DNA of 64,000 nt, taken from NCBI GenBank assembly GCA_902526165.1, contig CABZKA010000008.1, positions 1-64,000 of the forward strand, written 5' to 3'. Source of the stretch: an uncultured Bacteroidota bacterium (GTDB lineage Bacteria > Bacteroidota > Bacteroidia > Flavobacteriales > Flavobacteriaceae). The notes under the pieces were generated by a model, which was given only the letters and a program-made list of their open reading frames with translations, searched no databases and was not told where the DNA came from. Numbering within the stretch: the first letter of the stretch is position 1; the number at the start of each line of letters is the position of its first letter. The translations under genes were made by a program, and so were the position numbers. Shown here piece by piece: positions 42,830 through 50,621 of this stretch.

Positions 42830-43591
42830 TTAATTTAAATTTACTATTTCTTGTGCAAACTTTAAATAACTTTTTGATCCCTTACTTGTGGCATTGTATA
42901 CCAAAATACTTTCACCATGACTGGGTGCCTCACCTAAACTAACATTCCTGGGGATGATTGTGTTGAAAACTACATTGCCAAAATGTTTCCTAACATCTTC
43001 TTTAACTTGATTTGATAGCCTAAGTCTTGAATCAAACATGGTTAATAAAATACCCTCCAATGATAAACCAGGGTTGTGAACTTTGCGAACTCCTTTGATT
43101 GTATTTAAAAGTTTACCCAAACCCTCTAGGGCAAAATATTCGCATTGTATTGGAATTATTACTGAATTAGAGCAAGTCAGAGCATTTAATGTTATTAATC
43201 CAAGTGATGGTGGACAATCTATTATAATAAAATCATATTTTTCTTTAATACTTTTCAAAGCATTTTTAAGTAAATACTCTCTATTAGATTTACTAACTAT
43301 CTCAATTTCAAGTCCAACTAAATCAATCTTGGCAGGTATTATATCTAGGTTGGGACTACTTGTTTGAATTATTAATTTGGAAGGCTTGGAATTACCATTA
43401 ATAAGATCGTAAGATGATAAATTTGCTTCATTGGAATCTATACCTAAACCAGACGTTGCATTTGATTGAGGATCCATATCAACTAATAAAACTTTTTTTT
43501 CGAGAACACCTAATGCAGCAGACAAGCTTAATGCTGTCGTAGTTTTACCAACCCCTCCTTTTTGATTAGATACAGAAATAATTTTACTCAT
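42830..43591 (-). CDS. parA: Chromosome partitioning ATPase ParA
   Basis: 253 residues. Deviant Walker A NQKGGVGKTTTALSL, LLVDMDPQSNATSGLG and the switch II IIIDCPPSLGLIT. It works with ParB in origin segregation. I chose ATG 43591, which overlaps the upstream TGA as TGATG; a TTG three bases earlier is also in frame. Presence of parAB suggests the window may lie within tens of kilobases of the origin, though no origin is visible. Confidence 0.96.
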   Translation of the reverse strand: MSKIISVSNQKGGVGKTTTALSLSAALGVLEKKVLLVDMDPQSNATSGLGIDSNEANLSSYDLINGNSKPSKLIIQTSSPNLDIIPAKIDLVGLEIEIVSKSNREYLLKNALKSIKEKYDFIIIDCPPSLGLITLNALTCSNSVIIPIQCEYFALEGLGKLLNTIKGVRKVHNPGLSLEGILLTMFDSRLRLSNQVKEDVRKHFGNVVFNTIIPRNVSLGEAPSHGESILVYNATSKGSKSYLKFAQEIVNLN

Positions 43592-43902
43592 CAATCTTCA
43601 ATTTCTATTATATAAATTTCTTCATTTTGTTTTTTCATAAAATGTTTTTCTCTCCCATATTTTTCCAAACTATCTAAGTTCCTCAGATTAGAAATAAGTT
43701 TCTGATCTTTATCAATTTCATTTTGAAGATGGTTGATTTTATTTTCCAGTTCATTAATTTGTGATTTTAGCTTCATATTTACTGTAAGTGAATTTGAATC
43801 GATGAAAATGATCCATATCAAAAAAACAGTAGTTATTAAAATGTATACATTACTAAAAAACTTAAAAAATTTGGAATTTTTTATAATTTCAATAAACCTC
43901 AT
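43591..43902 (-). CDS. Septum formation initiator (FtsB/DivIC-like)
   Basis: 103 residues. One transmembrane helix (about 15-35) followed by a coiled coil (about 42-75: LKSQINELENKINHLQNEI) and the conserved EKYGREKHFMKK. The family joins FtsL and FtsQ in the divisome. Located between udk and parA with overlaps on both sides. Confidence 0.88.
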   Translation of the reverse strand: MRFIEIIKNSKFFKFFSNVYILITTVFLIWIIFIDSNSLTVNMKLKSQINELENKINHLQNEIDKDQKLISNLRNLDSLEKYGREKHFMKKQNEEIYIIEIED

Positions 43903-44494
43903 TTATTAACACTTCAACTCTGGAACTTATGGATTCAAACGAATAATTTTTTTTTATTATTAGGTCAGCATATTTTTTTGTTGATTCAACAAATTTTTTA
44001 TGCATTGGAATAATCATTTTTTCAAACCTATTTTCAATTTCATTTTTTGTTCTAGACCTTTCAACAATATCTCTGTTTATTCTACGTTGCCTCCTAACTT
44101 CTAGTTTCACATCCAAAAATATGGCTAAATCAATGAGTTTTCTAATATTTTTTTTTAACAAAACGTAAATTCCATCAACTATCAGAATATCACAAACATT
44201 AATTCTATTATTTTTTGACAATCTTTTGTGTGTTTTATATGAGTAACTAGGGCTGTTAATTCCCTGACCATTTTTTAGTGTTTTTAAATGTTGATAAAAT
44301 AATTCAAAATCGATTGAATCAGGATGATCAAAATTAATTCCACACCTTTTTGAAAAACTTAGTTCAGAATAATCTTTATAATAAGAGTCAAAGCATATGT
44401 ACTCAACTTTATATTTATTAAATTTTTTTATTATCCTTTTTGATAAAAAAGACTTACCGGAGCCTGTTCCTCCACAAATGCCAATTACAACCAT
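43889..44494 (-). CDS. udk: Uridine kinase
   Basis: 201 residues. P-loop GICGGTGSGKSFLSKRI, FDHPDSIDFELFYQHL and DILIVDGIYVLL are standard for uridine/cytidine kinase of the pyrimidine salvage pathway; VDLAIFLD-like LIDLAIFLDV and RDIVERSRT follow. The start overlaps the stop of the sugar dehydrogenase upstream by one base, and the end overlaps ftsB by 14. Confidence 0.94.
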   Translation of the reverse strand: MVVIGICGGTGSGKSFLSKRIIKKFNKYKVEYICFDSYYKDYSELSFSKRCGINFDHPDSIDFELFYQHLKTLKNGQGINSPSYSYKTHKRLSKNNRINVCDILIVDGIYVLLKKNIRKLIDLAIFLDVKLEVRRQRRINRDIVERSRTKNEIENRFEKMIIPMHKKFVESTKKYADLIIKKNYSFESISSRVEVLINEVY

Positions 44495-45600
44495 TATTCA
44501 CTTATTGGATTCAATCTGAATATTCCTTTATTCTCGACCGCAATATGAATTAGACCATCTGGACTTAATTTGACATCTCTGACCCTGCCAACATTTTTTG
44601 CAACTTTTTCTCGGTATGTAACTTTTCCATCCTTTAACTCCAGTCTCTCTAAATACATATACTTTAGAGAACCAACAAGTAAACTGCCTTTCCAATTTTC
44701 GTAATTTTCACTCCATACAAATTCAAAACTACTTGGGGCTATTGATGGTACCCAATAATAGAGTGGTTGTTCCAGACCAGGCAGTGACTTATTTTTTGTG
44801 ATAGTTGTCCCAACATAATTAATACCATAAGTTATTTTGGGCCATCCATAATTTTTACCTGCAGAAATAATATTTATTTCATCACCTCCTCTTGGTCCAT
44901 GTTCATTTGTCCAGATTTTACCAGTTTCTGGGTGCAGGAATATTCCTTGTGGATTTCTGTGGCCGTAAGAATAAATAGCCTTTTTTGTATCTATATCATT
45001 AACAAACGGGTTGTCTTCAGGAATTGAACCATCGATGTTAATTCTGTAAACTTTTCCACCATCTTTGTTTAAATCTTGAGGATTAACATCTCTATTTCCT
45101 CGATCTCCAATCGTAAAATATAAGAAACCTTTATTATCTAATTGTATTCTGGATCCAAAATGTTGACCTCTTGTTGTATTTTCTTCTCCCTCATATAAAA
45201 CTTTAAGGTTAATAAGTTTACCATCGATAAGATTTGCACTTGCAATTGCAGTATTACCTCCACTCTCTCTATCTCCAGATGCGTATGAGAGAAAAATCAG
45301 ATCATTTTCTTTAAAATTAGGATGAAGTTCAATATCCATAAGGCCACCTTGACCTCTTTCGTAAATGGAAGGTATTCCCTCAACTTCAACAATATCATCA
45401 TCACTTACAATAAAAATATTCCCTCTTTTTTCTGTGTAAATAATTGTTTTTTCATCAATAAACTCTATGCTCCATGGAATGTTTTTTGTTGGGTGTATAA
45501 GTTCAAGATCATATATCTTATTCTCAGGTTCATTAATTGTTGAATCTTCTTGAGCACAAGAAAAATTTATAACCAGAATTAGTAATATAGTTTTTTTCAT
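44494..45600 (-). CDS. PQQ-dependent sugar dehydrogenase-like beta-propeller lipoprotein
   Basis: About 368 residues from ATG 45600 (MKKTILLILVINFSCAQ), which gives a signal peptide with a lipobox-like Cys. A six-bladed soluble glucose dehydrogenase-type propeller: IPWSIEFI, GGLMDIELHPNF, RGQHFGSRIQLD, YSYGHRNPQGIFLHP and NEHGPRGGDEINII are typical of the GdhB/YliI family, which oxidises aldoses with PQQ. An open frame continues to 45687 but that part is the tRNA-Pro gene, so the extension is an artefact. The natural sugar is unknown. Confidence 0.88.
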   Translation of the reverse strand: MKKTILLILVINFSCAQEDSTINEPENKIYDLELIHPTKNIPWSIEFIDEKTIIYTEKRGNIFIVSDDDIVEVEGIPSIYERGQGGLMDIELHPNFKENDLIFLSYASGDRESGGNTAIASANLIDGKLINLKVLYEGEENTTRGQHFGSRIQLDNKGFLYFTIGDRGNRDVNPQDLNKDGGKVYRINIDGSIPEDNPFVNDIDTKKAIYSYGHRNPQGIFLHPETGKIWTNEHGPRGGDEINIISAGKNYGWPKITYGINYVGTTITKNKSLPGLEQPLYYWVPSIAPSSFEFVWSENYENWKGSLLVGSLKYMYLERLELKDGKVTYREKVAKNVGRVRDVKLSPDGLIHIAVENKGIFRLNPISE

Positions 45601-45617
45601 TTTGTTAATTATAAAAG

Positions 45618-45691
45618 TCGGGATGACAAGATTTGAACTTGCGACCCCACGCACCCCATGCGTGTACGCTACCAGACTGCGCCACATCCCG
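45618..45691 (-). tRNA. tRNA-Pro (anticodon GGG)
   Basis: 74 nt on the minus strand. Acceptor stem CGGGATG pairs with CATCCCG; the anticodon stem CACGC/GCGTG encloses the loop ATGGGGT, giving anticodon GGG. The T arm GTTCAAATC is present. The 3' CCA is not encoded. Confidence 0.93.
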
Positions 45692-45700
45692 AATAGTAAA

Positions 45701-45708
45701 CAAATATA
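45701..45708 (-). promoter_or_regulatory. Promoter -7 box for tRNA-Pro(GGG)
   Basis: TATATTTG on the minus strand, an exact TAnnTTTG, ends nine bases before the tRNA. It lies in the gap before the DUF4396 stop; any -33 element would fall inside the end of the DUF4396 gene. Confidence 0.55.
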
Positions 45709-45710
45709 AT

Positions 45711-46130
45711 CTAATGGCAGCTAACATTATATTTTTTTAGTTTCCAATAATTGTAGGGCAGAGGGGTGTAGAATCCAACTACGAGCATTATGGGAATGAC
45801 CCACCAGGTCAATAAGGCACCACCGGTCAAAAATAAATCAGTAACATTCATAGAAATTTCCATTGAAATCATTGAAATGAAAGACATACCAAAAGCTGTT
45901 TTCAATGATAAATAAAAACTCATTTGTTTTAATAAAATAATAGTTTCAAGAATGACAGATGTAATTAATCCATTAATGATTGCTAAGCCCATCACTTCAA
46001 AATTAGACCATGAGTGCTCAATATTTTGGAAGTAAAAAATTGTTCCAAAATCTCCAATTGAACAACCAAGTAAACACCAAAATGTATTTTTTTTTGCTTT
46101 TTTCCAAGTAGATTTGCAATTCCAATTCAT
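45711..46130 (-). CDS. DUF4396 membrane protein
   Basis: 139 residues with about four hydrophobic helices. The N-terminal KKNTFWCLLGCSIGDFGTI and C-terminal YTPLPYNYWKLKKYNVSCH blocks are characteristic of DUF4396. No His-rich or metal-binding tail is seen. Function unknown; relatives occur with copper or cation-handling genes. It is alone between two tRNA-Pro genes. Confidence 0.8.
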   Translation of the reverse strand: MNWNCKSTWKKAKKNTFWCLLGCSIGDFGTIFYFQNIEHSWSNFEVMGLAIINGLITSVILETIILLKQMSFYLSLKTAFGMSFISMISMEISMNVTDLFLTGGALLTWWVIPIMLVVGFYTPLPYNYWKLKKYNVSCH

Positions 46131-46142
46131 ATTACAAAATTA

Positions 46143-46170
46143 TTGAATTGTTCTTATTTTCTTAGATTTG
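46143..46170 (+). promoter_or_regulatory. Promoter for the NTF2-like lipoprotein gene
   Basis: TTG (46143-46145), 17 bases, then TAGATTTG (46163-46170). Both elements and spacing fit the Flavobacterium consensus TTG-N17-19-TAnnTTTG. The ATG follows 22 bases later. Confidence 0.65.
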
Positions 46171-46192
46171 GAATTAAATTAAAGAAATTAAA

Positions 46193-46675
46193 ATGAAAAA
46201 ATTATTAACACTATTTACTGTAATACTATTTTTTGCTTGTGATGAGCCCATTAAAATTGATTCAGCTGATTGGTCAGGAACTATTTCAGCATCTGATGAA
46301 AGAAATGCTATAATGAACACTTTCCCAGATGCATATGAAAGTAATGATAAAAAAGCGGCACTTTCAATATTTGCAGAGGATGCTGTGTTTCATGTGAATG
46401 ACACACAATTAACAGCTGTTGAAGTTGTTGATGCTTTTATGTTAGGACATGAATATTTTGATGATGTTAAAAATATCGATAGAACAACAACAACAATGTT
46501 TTACAATAATGGGGAAATCTATACCAACTATTGGTACACATGGAATGGAACCAATAAAAAGACAGGAAAATTATTATCGATTCGAGGACATGCTTGGTTT
46601 AAGTGGGATGGATTAAAGGTAGTTGAAGCATATAATGCTTTTGATCCGACTGAATACAACAAAGTTTTTGAATAA
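46193..46675 (+). CDS. NTF2/SnoaL-like lipoprotein
   Basis: 160 residues. Signal peptide with lipobox FFAC (Cys16), then one NTF2-like cone-fold domain: ERNAIMNTFPDAYESNDKKAALSIFAEDAVFHVND is the opening of such domains (key residues DAYESND and FAEDAVF), ending HAWFKWDGLKVVEAYNAFDP. These domains bind small ligands or act as enzymes; no catalytic set is clear. Followed by a strong terminator, so it is monocistronic. Confidence 0.8.
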   Translation: MKKLLTLFTVILFFACDEPIKIDSADWSGTISASDERNAIMNTFPDAYESNDKKAALSIFAEDAVFHVNDTQLTAVEVVDAFMLGHEYFDDVKNIDRTTTTMFYNNGEIYTNYWYTWNGTNKKTGKLLSIRGHAWFKWDGLKVVEAYNAFDPTEYNKVFE

Positions 46676-46694
46676 AACTGTATTCTAGAAATAT

Positions 46695-46724
46695 AAAAAC
46701 CTCTTCACACAAATAGGTTTTTTT
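46695..46724 (+). terminator. Bidirectional intrinsic terminator
   Basis: AAAAACCT (46695-46702) pairs with AGGTTTTT (46715-46722) around a 12-base loop, with A-rich and T-rich flanks on the two sides. It can end the lipoprotein transcript on the plus strand and tRNA-Pro(TGG) on the minus strand. Confidence 0.75.
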
Positions 46725-46725
46725 G

Positions 46726-46800
46726 TCGGGGTGGCAGGATTCGAACCTACGACCTCCGCGTCCCAAACGCGGCGCGATAACCGGGCTACGCTACACCCCG
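46726..46800 (-). tRNA. tRNA-Pro (anticodon TGG)
   Basis: 75 nt on the minus strand. Acceptor CGGGGTG/CACCCCG, anticodon stem CCGCG/CGCGG with loop TTTGGGA giving TGG, and T arm GGTTCGAATCC. CCA is not encoded. Confidence 0.95.
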
Positions 46801-46810
46801 AAAATGGGTG

Positions 46811-46841
46811 CTAATATAAAACTCTTTACATTAACCTCAAA
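46811..46841 (-). promoter_or_regulatory. Promoter for tRNA-Pro(TGG)
   Basis: On the minus strand TTTG, 19 bases, TATATTAG. The -33 element is exact and the -7 box has one mismatch to TAnnTTTG; the box ends ten bases before the tRNA. Confidence 0.6.
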
Positions 46842-46856
46842 CACAAATTTTTGTAT

Positions 46857-46864
46857 TAATTTTG
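46857..46864 (+). promoter_or_regulatory. Promoter -7 box for trxB
   Basis: TAATTTTG, an exact TAnnTTTG, ends five bases before the trxB ATG. If used, the transcript begins at or next to the start codon. Confidence 0.45.
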
Positions 46865-46869
46865 AGTGA

Positions 46870-47814
46870 ATGTCAGCTGATATTATTAAAACACTTATCA
46901 TTGGTTCTGGCCCTGCAGGATACACAGCAGCAATTTATGCATCAAGAGCTGATTTGAAGCCAGTTTTATACACAGGAATGGAGCCTGGAGGACAACTTAC
47001 AACTACAACCGAAGTAGATAATTTTCCAGGATATCCAAAGGGAGTAGATGGACCAAAAATGATGGAAGAATTAAAAGAGCAGGCTGAACGTTTTGGAACT
47101 GATGTAAGAATTGGTGAGGCAACTAGCGTTATCTTTAGTAAAGATCCGAACAAAAACCATGAAATAGTTATAGACCACGAAAAAAAAATTTTTGCAAAAA
47201 CTGTTATTATATCTACTGGTGCTAGTGCAAAATATTTGGGTCTTGCAAGTGAACAAAAACTTATTGGTGGTGGAGTTTCTGCTTGCGCAGTTTGTGATGG
47301 ATTTTTTTACAAAGATCAAGAAGTTGCAATCGTTGGTGGTGGAGATACAGCTGCTGAAGAGGCAACTTACCTAGCTAACATTTGCTCAAAAGTAACCATG
47401 CTTGTTAGAAGAGATGTTATGAGAGCTTCTAAAGCAATGCAACACAGAGTAAACTCAAAAAAAAATATTGATTTAAGATATAATACAGAGGTTGTTGATG
47501 TCCTTGGGGATAGTGTGGTTGAGGGTATTAAAGTTGTTAATAACAAAACAAGTGAAATAGAGGTTATTAATATTACGGGTTTCTTTGTCGCAATTGGTCA
47601 TAAACCCAACACAGATATTTTTAAAGGTCAATTGGATATGGACGACACAGGATATATTTTGACTGAGGGTAAGACAACAAAAACAAATATTCCTGGTGTC
47701 TTTGCATCAGGGGATGTTCAAGATAAAGATTACAGACAGGCAGTAACAGCTGCTGGTACAGGTTGTATGGCAGCATTGGATGCCGAAAGATACTTGGCCT
47801 CCTTAGGTATTTAG
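46870..47814 (+). CDS. trxB: Thioredoxin reductase
   Basis: 314 residues, low-molecular-weight NADPH enzyme. FAD motif IIGSGPAGYTAAIYASRA, redox disulfide Cys139/Cys142 in CAVCDGFF, NADPH motif AIVGGGDTAAEEATYL and the C-terminal FASGDVQDKDYRQAVTAAG. It keeps thioredoxin reduced in the cytosol, which also feeds the MsrB enzymes encoded earlier. It is followed two bases later by the DUF4442 gene. Confidence 0.96.
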   Translation: MSADIIKTLIIGSGPAGYTAAIYASRADLKPVLYTGMEPGGQLTTTTEVDNFPGYPKGVDGPKMMEELKEQAERFGTDVRIGEATSVIFSKDPNKNHEIVIDHEKKIFAKTVIISTGASAKYLGLASEQKLIGGGVSACAVCDGFFYKDQEVAIVGGGDTAAEEATYLANICSKVTMLVRRDVMRASKAMQHRVNSKKNIDLRYNTEVVDVLGDSVVEGIKVVNNKTSEIEVINITGFFVAIGHKPNTDIFKGQLDMDDTGYILTEGKTTKTNIPGVFASGDVQDKDYRQAVTAAGTGCMAALDAERYLASLGI

Positions 47815-47816
47815 TT

Positions 47817-48260
47817 ATGTGCAAATACAATTTTTTTCTGTTTAAAGATTTACCATCAGCATGGTTATGTGGCGTAAAAGTGAGAGATTTAAATGATAAA
47901 AAATGTATTATTTCTGTAAGGCACAATTGGTTCAATAGTAATCCTTTTAAGTCACTTTATTGGGCAGTACAAGGAATGGCTTCAGAATTAGCGACAGGTT
48001 TGGCTATAATTGATTTTGTAAATAAAAAAAAACTCAAAATATCTATGCTTGTTATTTCAAATGAATCAAAGTTTTTAAAAAAAGCGAAAGGCTTGATTCG
48101 ATTCGAATGTGACCAAGTAAAAGCTGTAAAAAAAACTTTATCAAGCCTTTCAAAAGATAAAACCACAGATAAAATAAAATTAAAATCAACTGGTTACGAT
48201 GAAAGTGGAGATGTTGTTTCAGAATTTATTTATGAGTGGAGTTTGAAGCTTAAGGAATAA
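47817..48260 (+). CDS. DUF4442 hotdog-fold thioesterase-like protein
   Basis: About 147 residues from ATG 47817, two bases after the trxB stop. FKDLPSAWLCGVKVRDLNDKKCIISVRH (key LPSAWLCGVKV) and NPFKSLYWAVQGMASELATG match DUF4442, a hotdog-fold family related to acyl-CoA thioesterases. The longer open frame back to 47763 overlaps trxB and is not needed. Substrate unknown. Confidence 0.82.
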   Translation: MCKYNFFLFKDLPSAWLCGVKVRDLNDKKCIISVRHNWFNSNPFKSLYWAVQGMASELATGLAIIDFVNKKKLKISMLVISNESKFLKKAKGLIRFECDQVKAVKKTLSSLSKDKTTDKIKLKSTGYDESGDVVSEFIYEWSLKLKE

Positions 48261-48275
48261 AAATTGAAGATTTTA

Positions 48276-48965
48276 TTAATCTATAATCTCAACTTTAATC
48301 CTTACATTATTGATAGGCCATTCTCTTTTATCAGTTTCTAAATCAGAAATTTTATCAACAACATCCATTCCTTTAACAACTTTTCCAAATGGTGTATAGT
48401 TTTTATCCAAATGGTATGCTCCCTCTTTGTCTACAACAATAAAAAACTCGAAGGGTGATGCTAATTTATATGGATTGTCAATATCGCTACTGGGAATTGA
48501 AAGTATTCCTCTATGATGTTTAAAACCTTTTTTTGTATCTGGTGGAAGTAAATATCTTCCTATTTTTTGCCTCCTTTTTGATATTTCATAAGAATCTGAA
48601 TTACCACCTTGAATTATAAAGTCTTTCACAACTCTGTGAAAATAAGTACCATCAAAATATTTTTCTTTTGTTAAAAAAATAAAATTAGCACGATGGTAAG
48701 GAGTCTCCTCAAAAAGCTCAAGGTCGATGTTTCCATAATTTGTTATGATTCTAACATTTTTCTCTTCATTATTCATTCCATATTGATAAAAAAAAGGAAT
48801 TGCATTTTCATCATTCAAAATAAATTTCTTTTCAACCAATTTAGGCTCTTCCATTATTTTCTCAATTTTTTTTGGTAACACAACCTTATTATTTTTCGTA
48901 GGCTTGGTTTCACATGAAAAATGGAAAACTAAGAATGTGGTCAAAACAACTCTAAAAAATTTCAT
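48276..48965 (-). CDS. Cyclophilin-type peptidyl-prolyl isomerase, lipoprotein
   Basis: 229 residues. Signal peptide with lipobox HFSC (Cys18), a short linker rich in Lys and Glu, then the cyclophilin domain from about residue 72: NYGNIDLELFEETPYHRANF, TYFHRVVKDFIIQGG (catalytic Arg) and FGKVVKGMDVVDKI. It folds proteins in the periplasm or at the outer membrane. Convergent with the DUF4442 gene. Confidence 0.92.
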   Translation of the reverse strand: MKFFRVVLTTFLVFHFSCETKPTKNNKVVLPKKIEKIMEEPKLVEKKFILNDENAIPFFYQYGMNNEEKNVRIITNYGNIDLELFEETPYHRANFIFLTKEKYFDGTYFHRVVKDFIIQGGNSDSYEISKRRQKIGRYLLPPDTKKGFKHHRGILSIPSSDIDNPYKLASPFEFFIVVDKEGAYHLDKNYTPFGKVVKGMDVVDKISDLETDKREWPINNVRIKVEIID

Positions 48966-49025
48966 ATATAAAGTTTAAAAATAATAAACATATTATTTTA
49001 TAATTATTTGTGATTATAAAACCTA

Positions 49026-49033
49026 TATATTTG
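49026..49033 (+). promoter_or_regulatory. Promoter -7 box for the acyltransferase gene
   Basis: TATATTTG, an exact TAnnTTTG, with a TTTG at 49007-49010. The spacer between them is 15 bases, slightly short. Confidence 0.45.
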
Positions 49034-49049
49034 ACCGAAAATTAAAGAA

Positions 49050-49847
49050 TTGTTAATTTTTAGAAATAATCCCTTTGGTCATAACCTATACATAAAGAAG
49101 TGGCTCATTCGTTTGTTCGGACTTTTCACACACAGAAGGTATCGCGGTTTTAACCAATTAAAAATAGAAGGTTCTCACTTTATTAAGGATTTGCCAAAAA
49201 ATAATGTTCTGTTTGTTTCTAATCATCAAACGTACTTTGCTGATGTTGTTGCAATGTTTCATGTGTTTAATGCAAGTTTGAGTGGAAGGGTTGATTCAAT
49301 TAAAAACCTAGGTTATATATGGCATCCAAAACTTGAAATATATTTCATTGCCGCTAAGGAAACTATGAAGGCCGGCCTATTGCCAAGAATAATGGCATAT
49401 GCTGGTGCAGTTTCAATTGAAAGAACATGGAGGGATAAAGGACAGAATATAAACAGAGACGTCAATTTTTCTGATATTTCAAATATTGGTAAAGCTCTCG
49501 ATGATGGTTGGGTAATTACATTTCCGCAGGGTACGACAACTCCTTTTAAACCAATTAGAAAAGGAACAGCTCACATTATAAAAAAATATAAACCAACAGT
49601 TGTTCCAATTGTAATAGATGGTTTCAGAAGATCTTTTGATAAAAAAGGACTGAGGGTGAAAAAGAAAGATATACTTCAGACTATGGAAATAAAAAGTCCA
49701 ATTGATATTGATTATGATAATGAATCAGTAGATAAAATTGTTGAAAAAATAGAGTATGCCATTGAGCAACATGAGTCATTTTTAAAAGTAATATCAATTG
49801 AAAAACTAAAAGAATTAGAAAAAAACAATATTAAAAGGAAATTTTAA
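49050..49847 (+). CDS. PlsC-like 1-acyl-glycerol-3-phosphate acyltransferase
   Basis: 265 residues. The acyltransferase motif reads SNHQTYFADVVAMFH, with His and Asp separated by five residues instead of the usual four, a variant I recall as characteristic of this Bacteroidota subfamily. FPQGTTTPFKPIRKGTAHII is the second conserved block (EGTRS-like) and VVPIVIDGFRRSFDK the last. It should acylate a lyso-lipid at the inner membrane. The start is TTG 49050; no ATG is found near. It could serve sulfonolipid or ornithine lipid acylation instead. Confidence 0.85.
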   Translation: MLIFRNNPFGHNLYIKKWLIRLFGLFTHRRYRGFNQLKIEGSHFIKDLPKNNVLFVSNHQTYFADVVAMFHVFNASLSGRVDSIKNLGYIWHPKLEIYFIAAKETMKAGLLPRIMAYAGAVSIERTWRDKGQNINRDVNFSDISNIGKALDDGWVITFPQGTTTPFKPIRKGTAHIIKKYKPTVVPIVIDGFRRSFDKKGLRVKKKDILQTMEIKSPIDIDYDNESVDKIVEKIEYAIEQHESFLKVISIEKLKELEKNNIKRKF

Positions 49848-49853
49848 ATTAAG

Positions 49854-50603
49854 TTATTCTAAAAAAACCTTTCTGCTTGATGGATTGAAAGGGGATTTAA
49901 TTAATTCACCATCATTATTTATTAATTCAAGGATTATTGAGACTTCGCCTTTTTCCAATCCCTCAATATAGTATGGTTCCCATTGATCAACTAAAAATTT
50001 ATTGGTTTGTTGATTTTGAGCAATTGTAATTCTAACTTTATTTCCATCAGCTGATAAATCAGTATTTACGAGATAAAAATCAAGCAATAACTTTTCTGTA
50101 TCAGACCCTTTGTATGTTCCCTTTGGTCTACTGTAGAATAGAAACTCATTTTCCAAATTTGTATTAATATTTTTACCTAACTGTTTTAGTATGTAGGCAT
50201 CAGGATTTTTGACTGATTCGTGATGTGATCTCGATAAAAAAGCAAGAATAATACTATTATCATCCAAAATTTTTGTGTCAAATTTTTCAGAGTAATGTGC
50301 AGAATAGGGGCCATTGTTGATTATAAAATGTATATGTTGTCCTTTTGCAGAGTTTGCTAATTTATAATCAAACTCATTTGCAGTTTGTGTTCCAAGCTCA
50401 TAGTTATTAATATTGAAAGAAAACGTATAATTTTCTCCATCGCTTGTTATTTCTTCAATAGATAATGAAGAATTTTCAAATGCTGGGGAGCCTTCAATTT
50501 TTTTTAAATAAATTTTTTGTTCTGTATTTGAACATGAACAAAAAATTAATAGTATTGTTAAAAAAAGAAAGAACGGATTAAAACTGGTCTTGAATTTGAT
50601 CAT
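49854..50603 (-). CDS. Conserved Bacteroidota lipoprotein, unknown function
   Basis: About 249 residues from ATG 50603. Signal peptide then Cys in IFCSCSN. A beta-rich domain follows with NYELGTQTANEFDYKLANS and AKGQHIHFIINNGPYSAHY, blocks I recognise from a family sometimes labelled phosphopeptide-binding, without evidence for that role. I prefer this start because it clears the divergent DUF3089 gene by 18 bases; an in-frame ATG at 50648 would overlap it. Confidence 0.65.
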   Translation of the reverse strand: MIKFKTSFNPFFLFLTILLIFCSCSNTEQKIYLKKIEGSPAFENSSLSIEEITSDGENYTFSFNINNYELGTQTANEFDYKLANSAKGQHIHFIINNGPYSAHYSEKFDTKILDDNSIILAFLSRSHHESVKNPDAYILKQLGKNINTNLENEFLFYSRPKGTYKGSDTEKLLLDFYLVNTDLSADGNKVRITIAQNQQTNKFLVDQWEPYYIEGLEKGEVSIILELINNDGELIKSPFNPSSRKVFLE

Positions 50604-50621
50604 ATTTGAATAATATTTTGA

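Noticed and set aside
45601-45687. N-terminal extension of the PQQ-type dehydrogenase
   Set aside because: The extension is translated from the antisense-free strand of tRNA-Pro(GGG); the ATG at 45600 starts a normal signal peptide.
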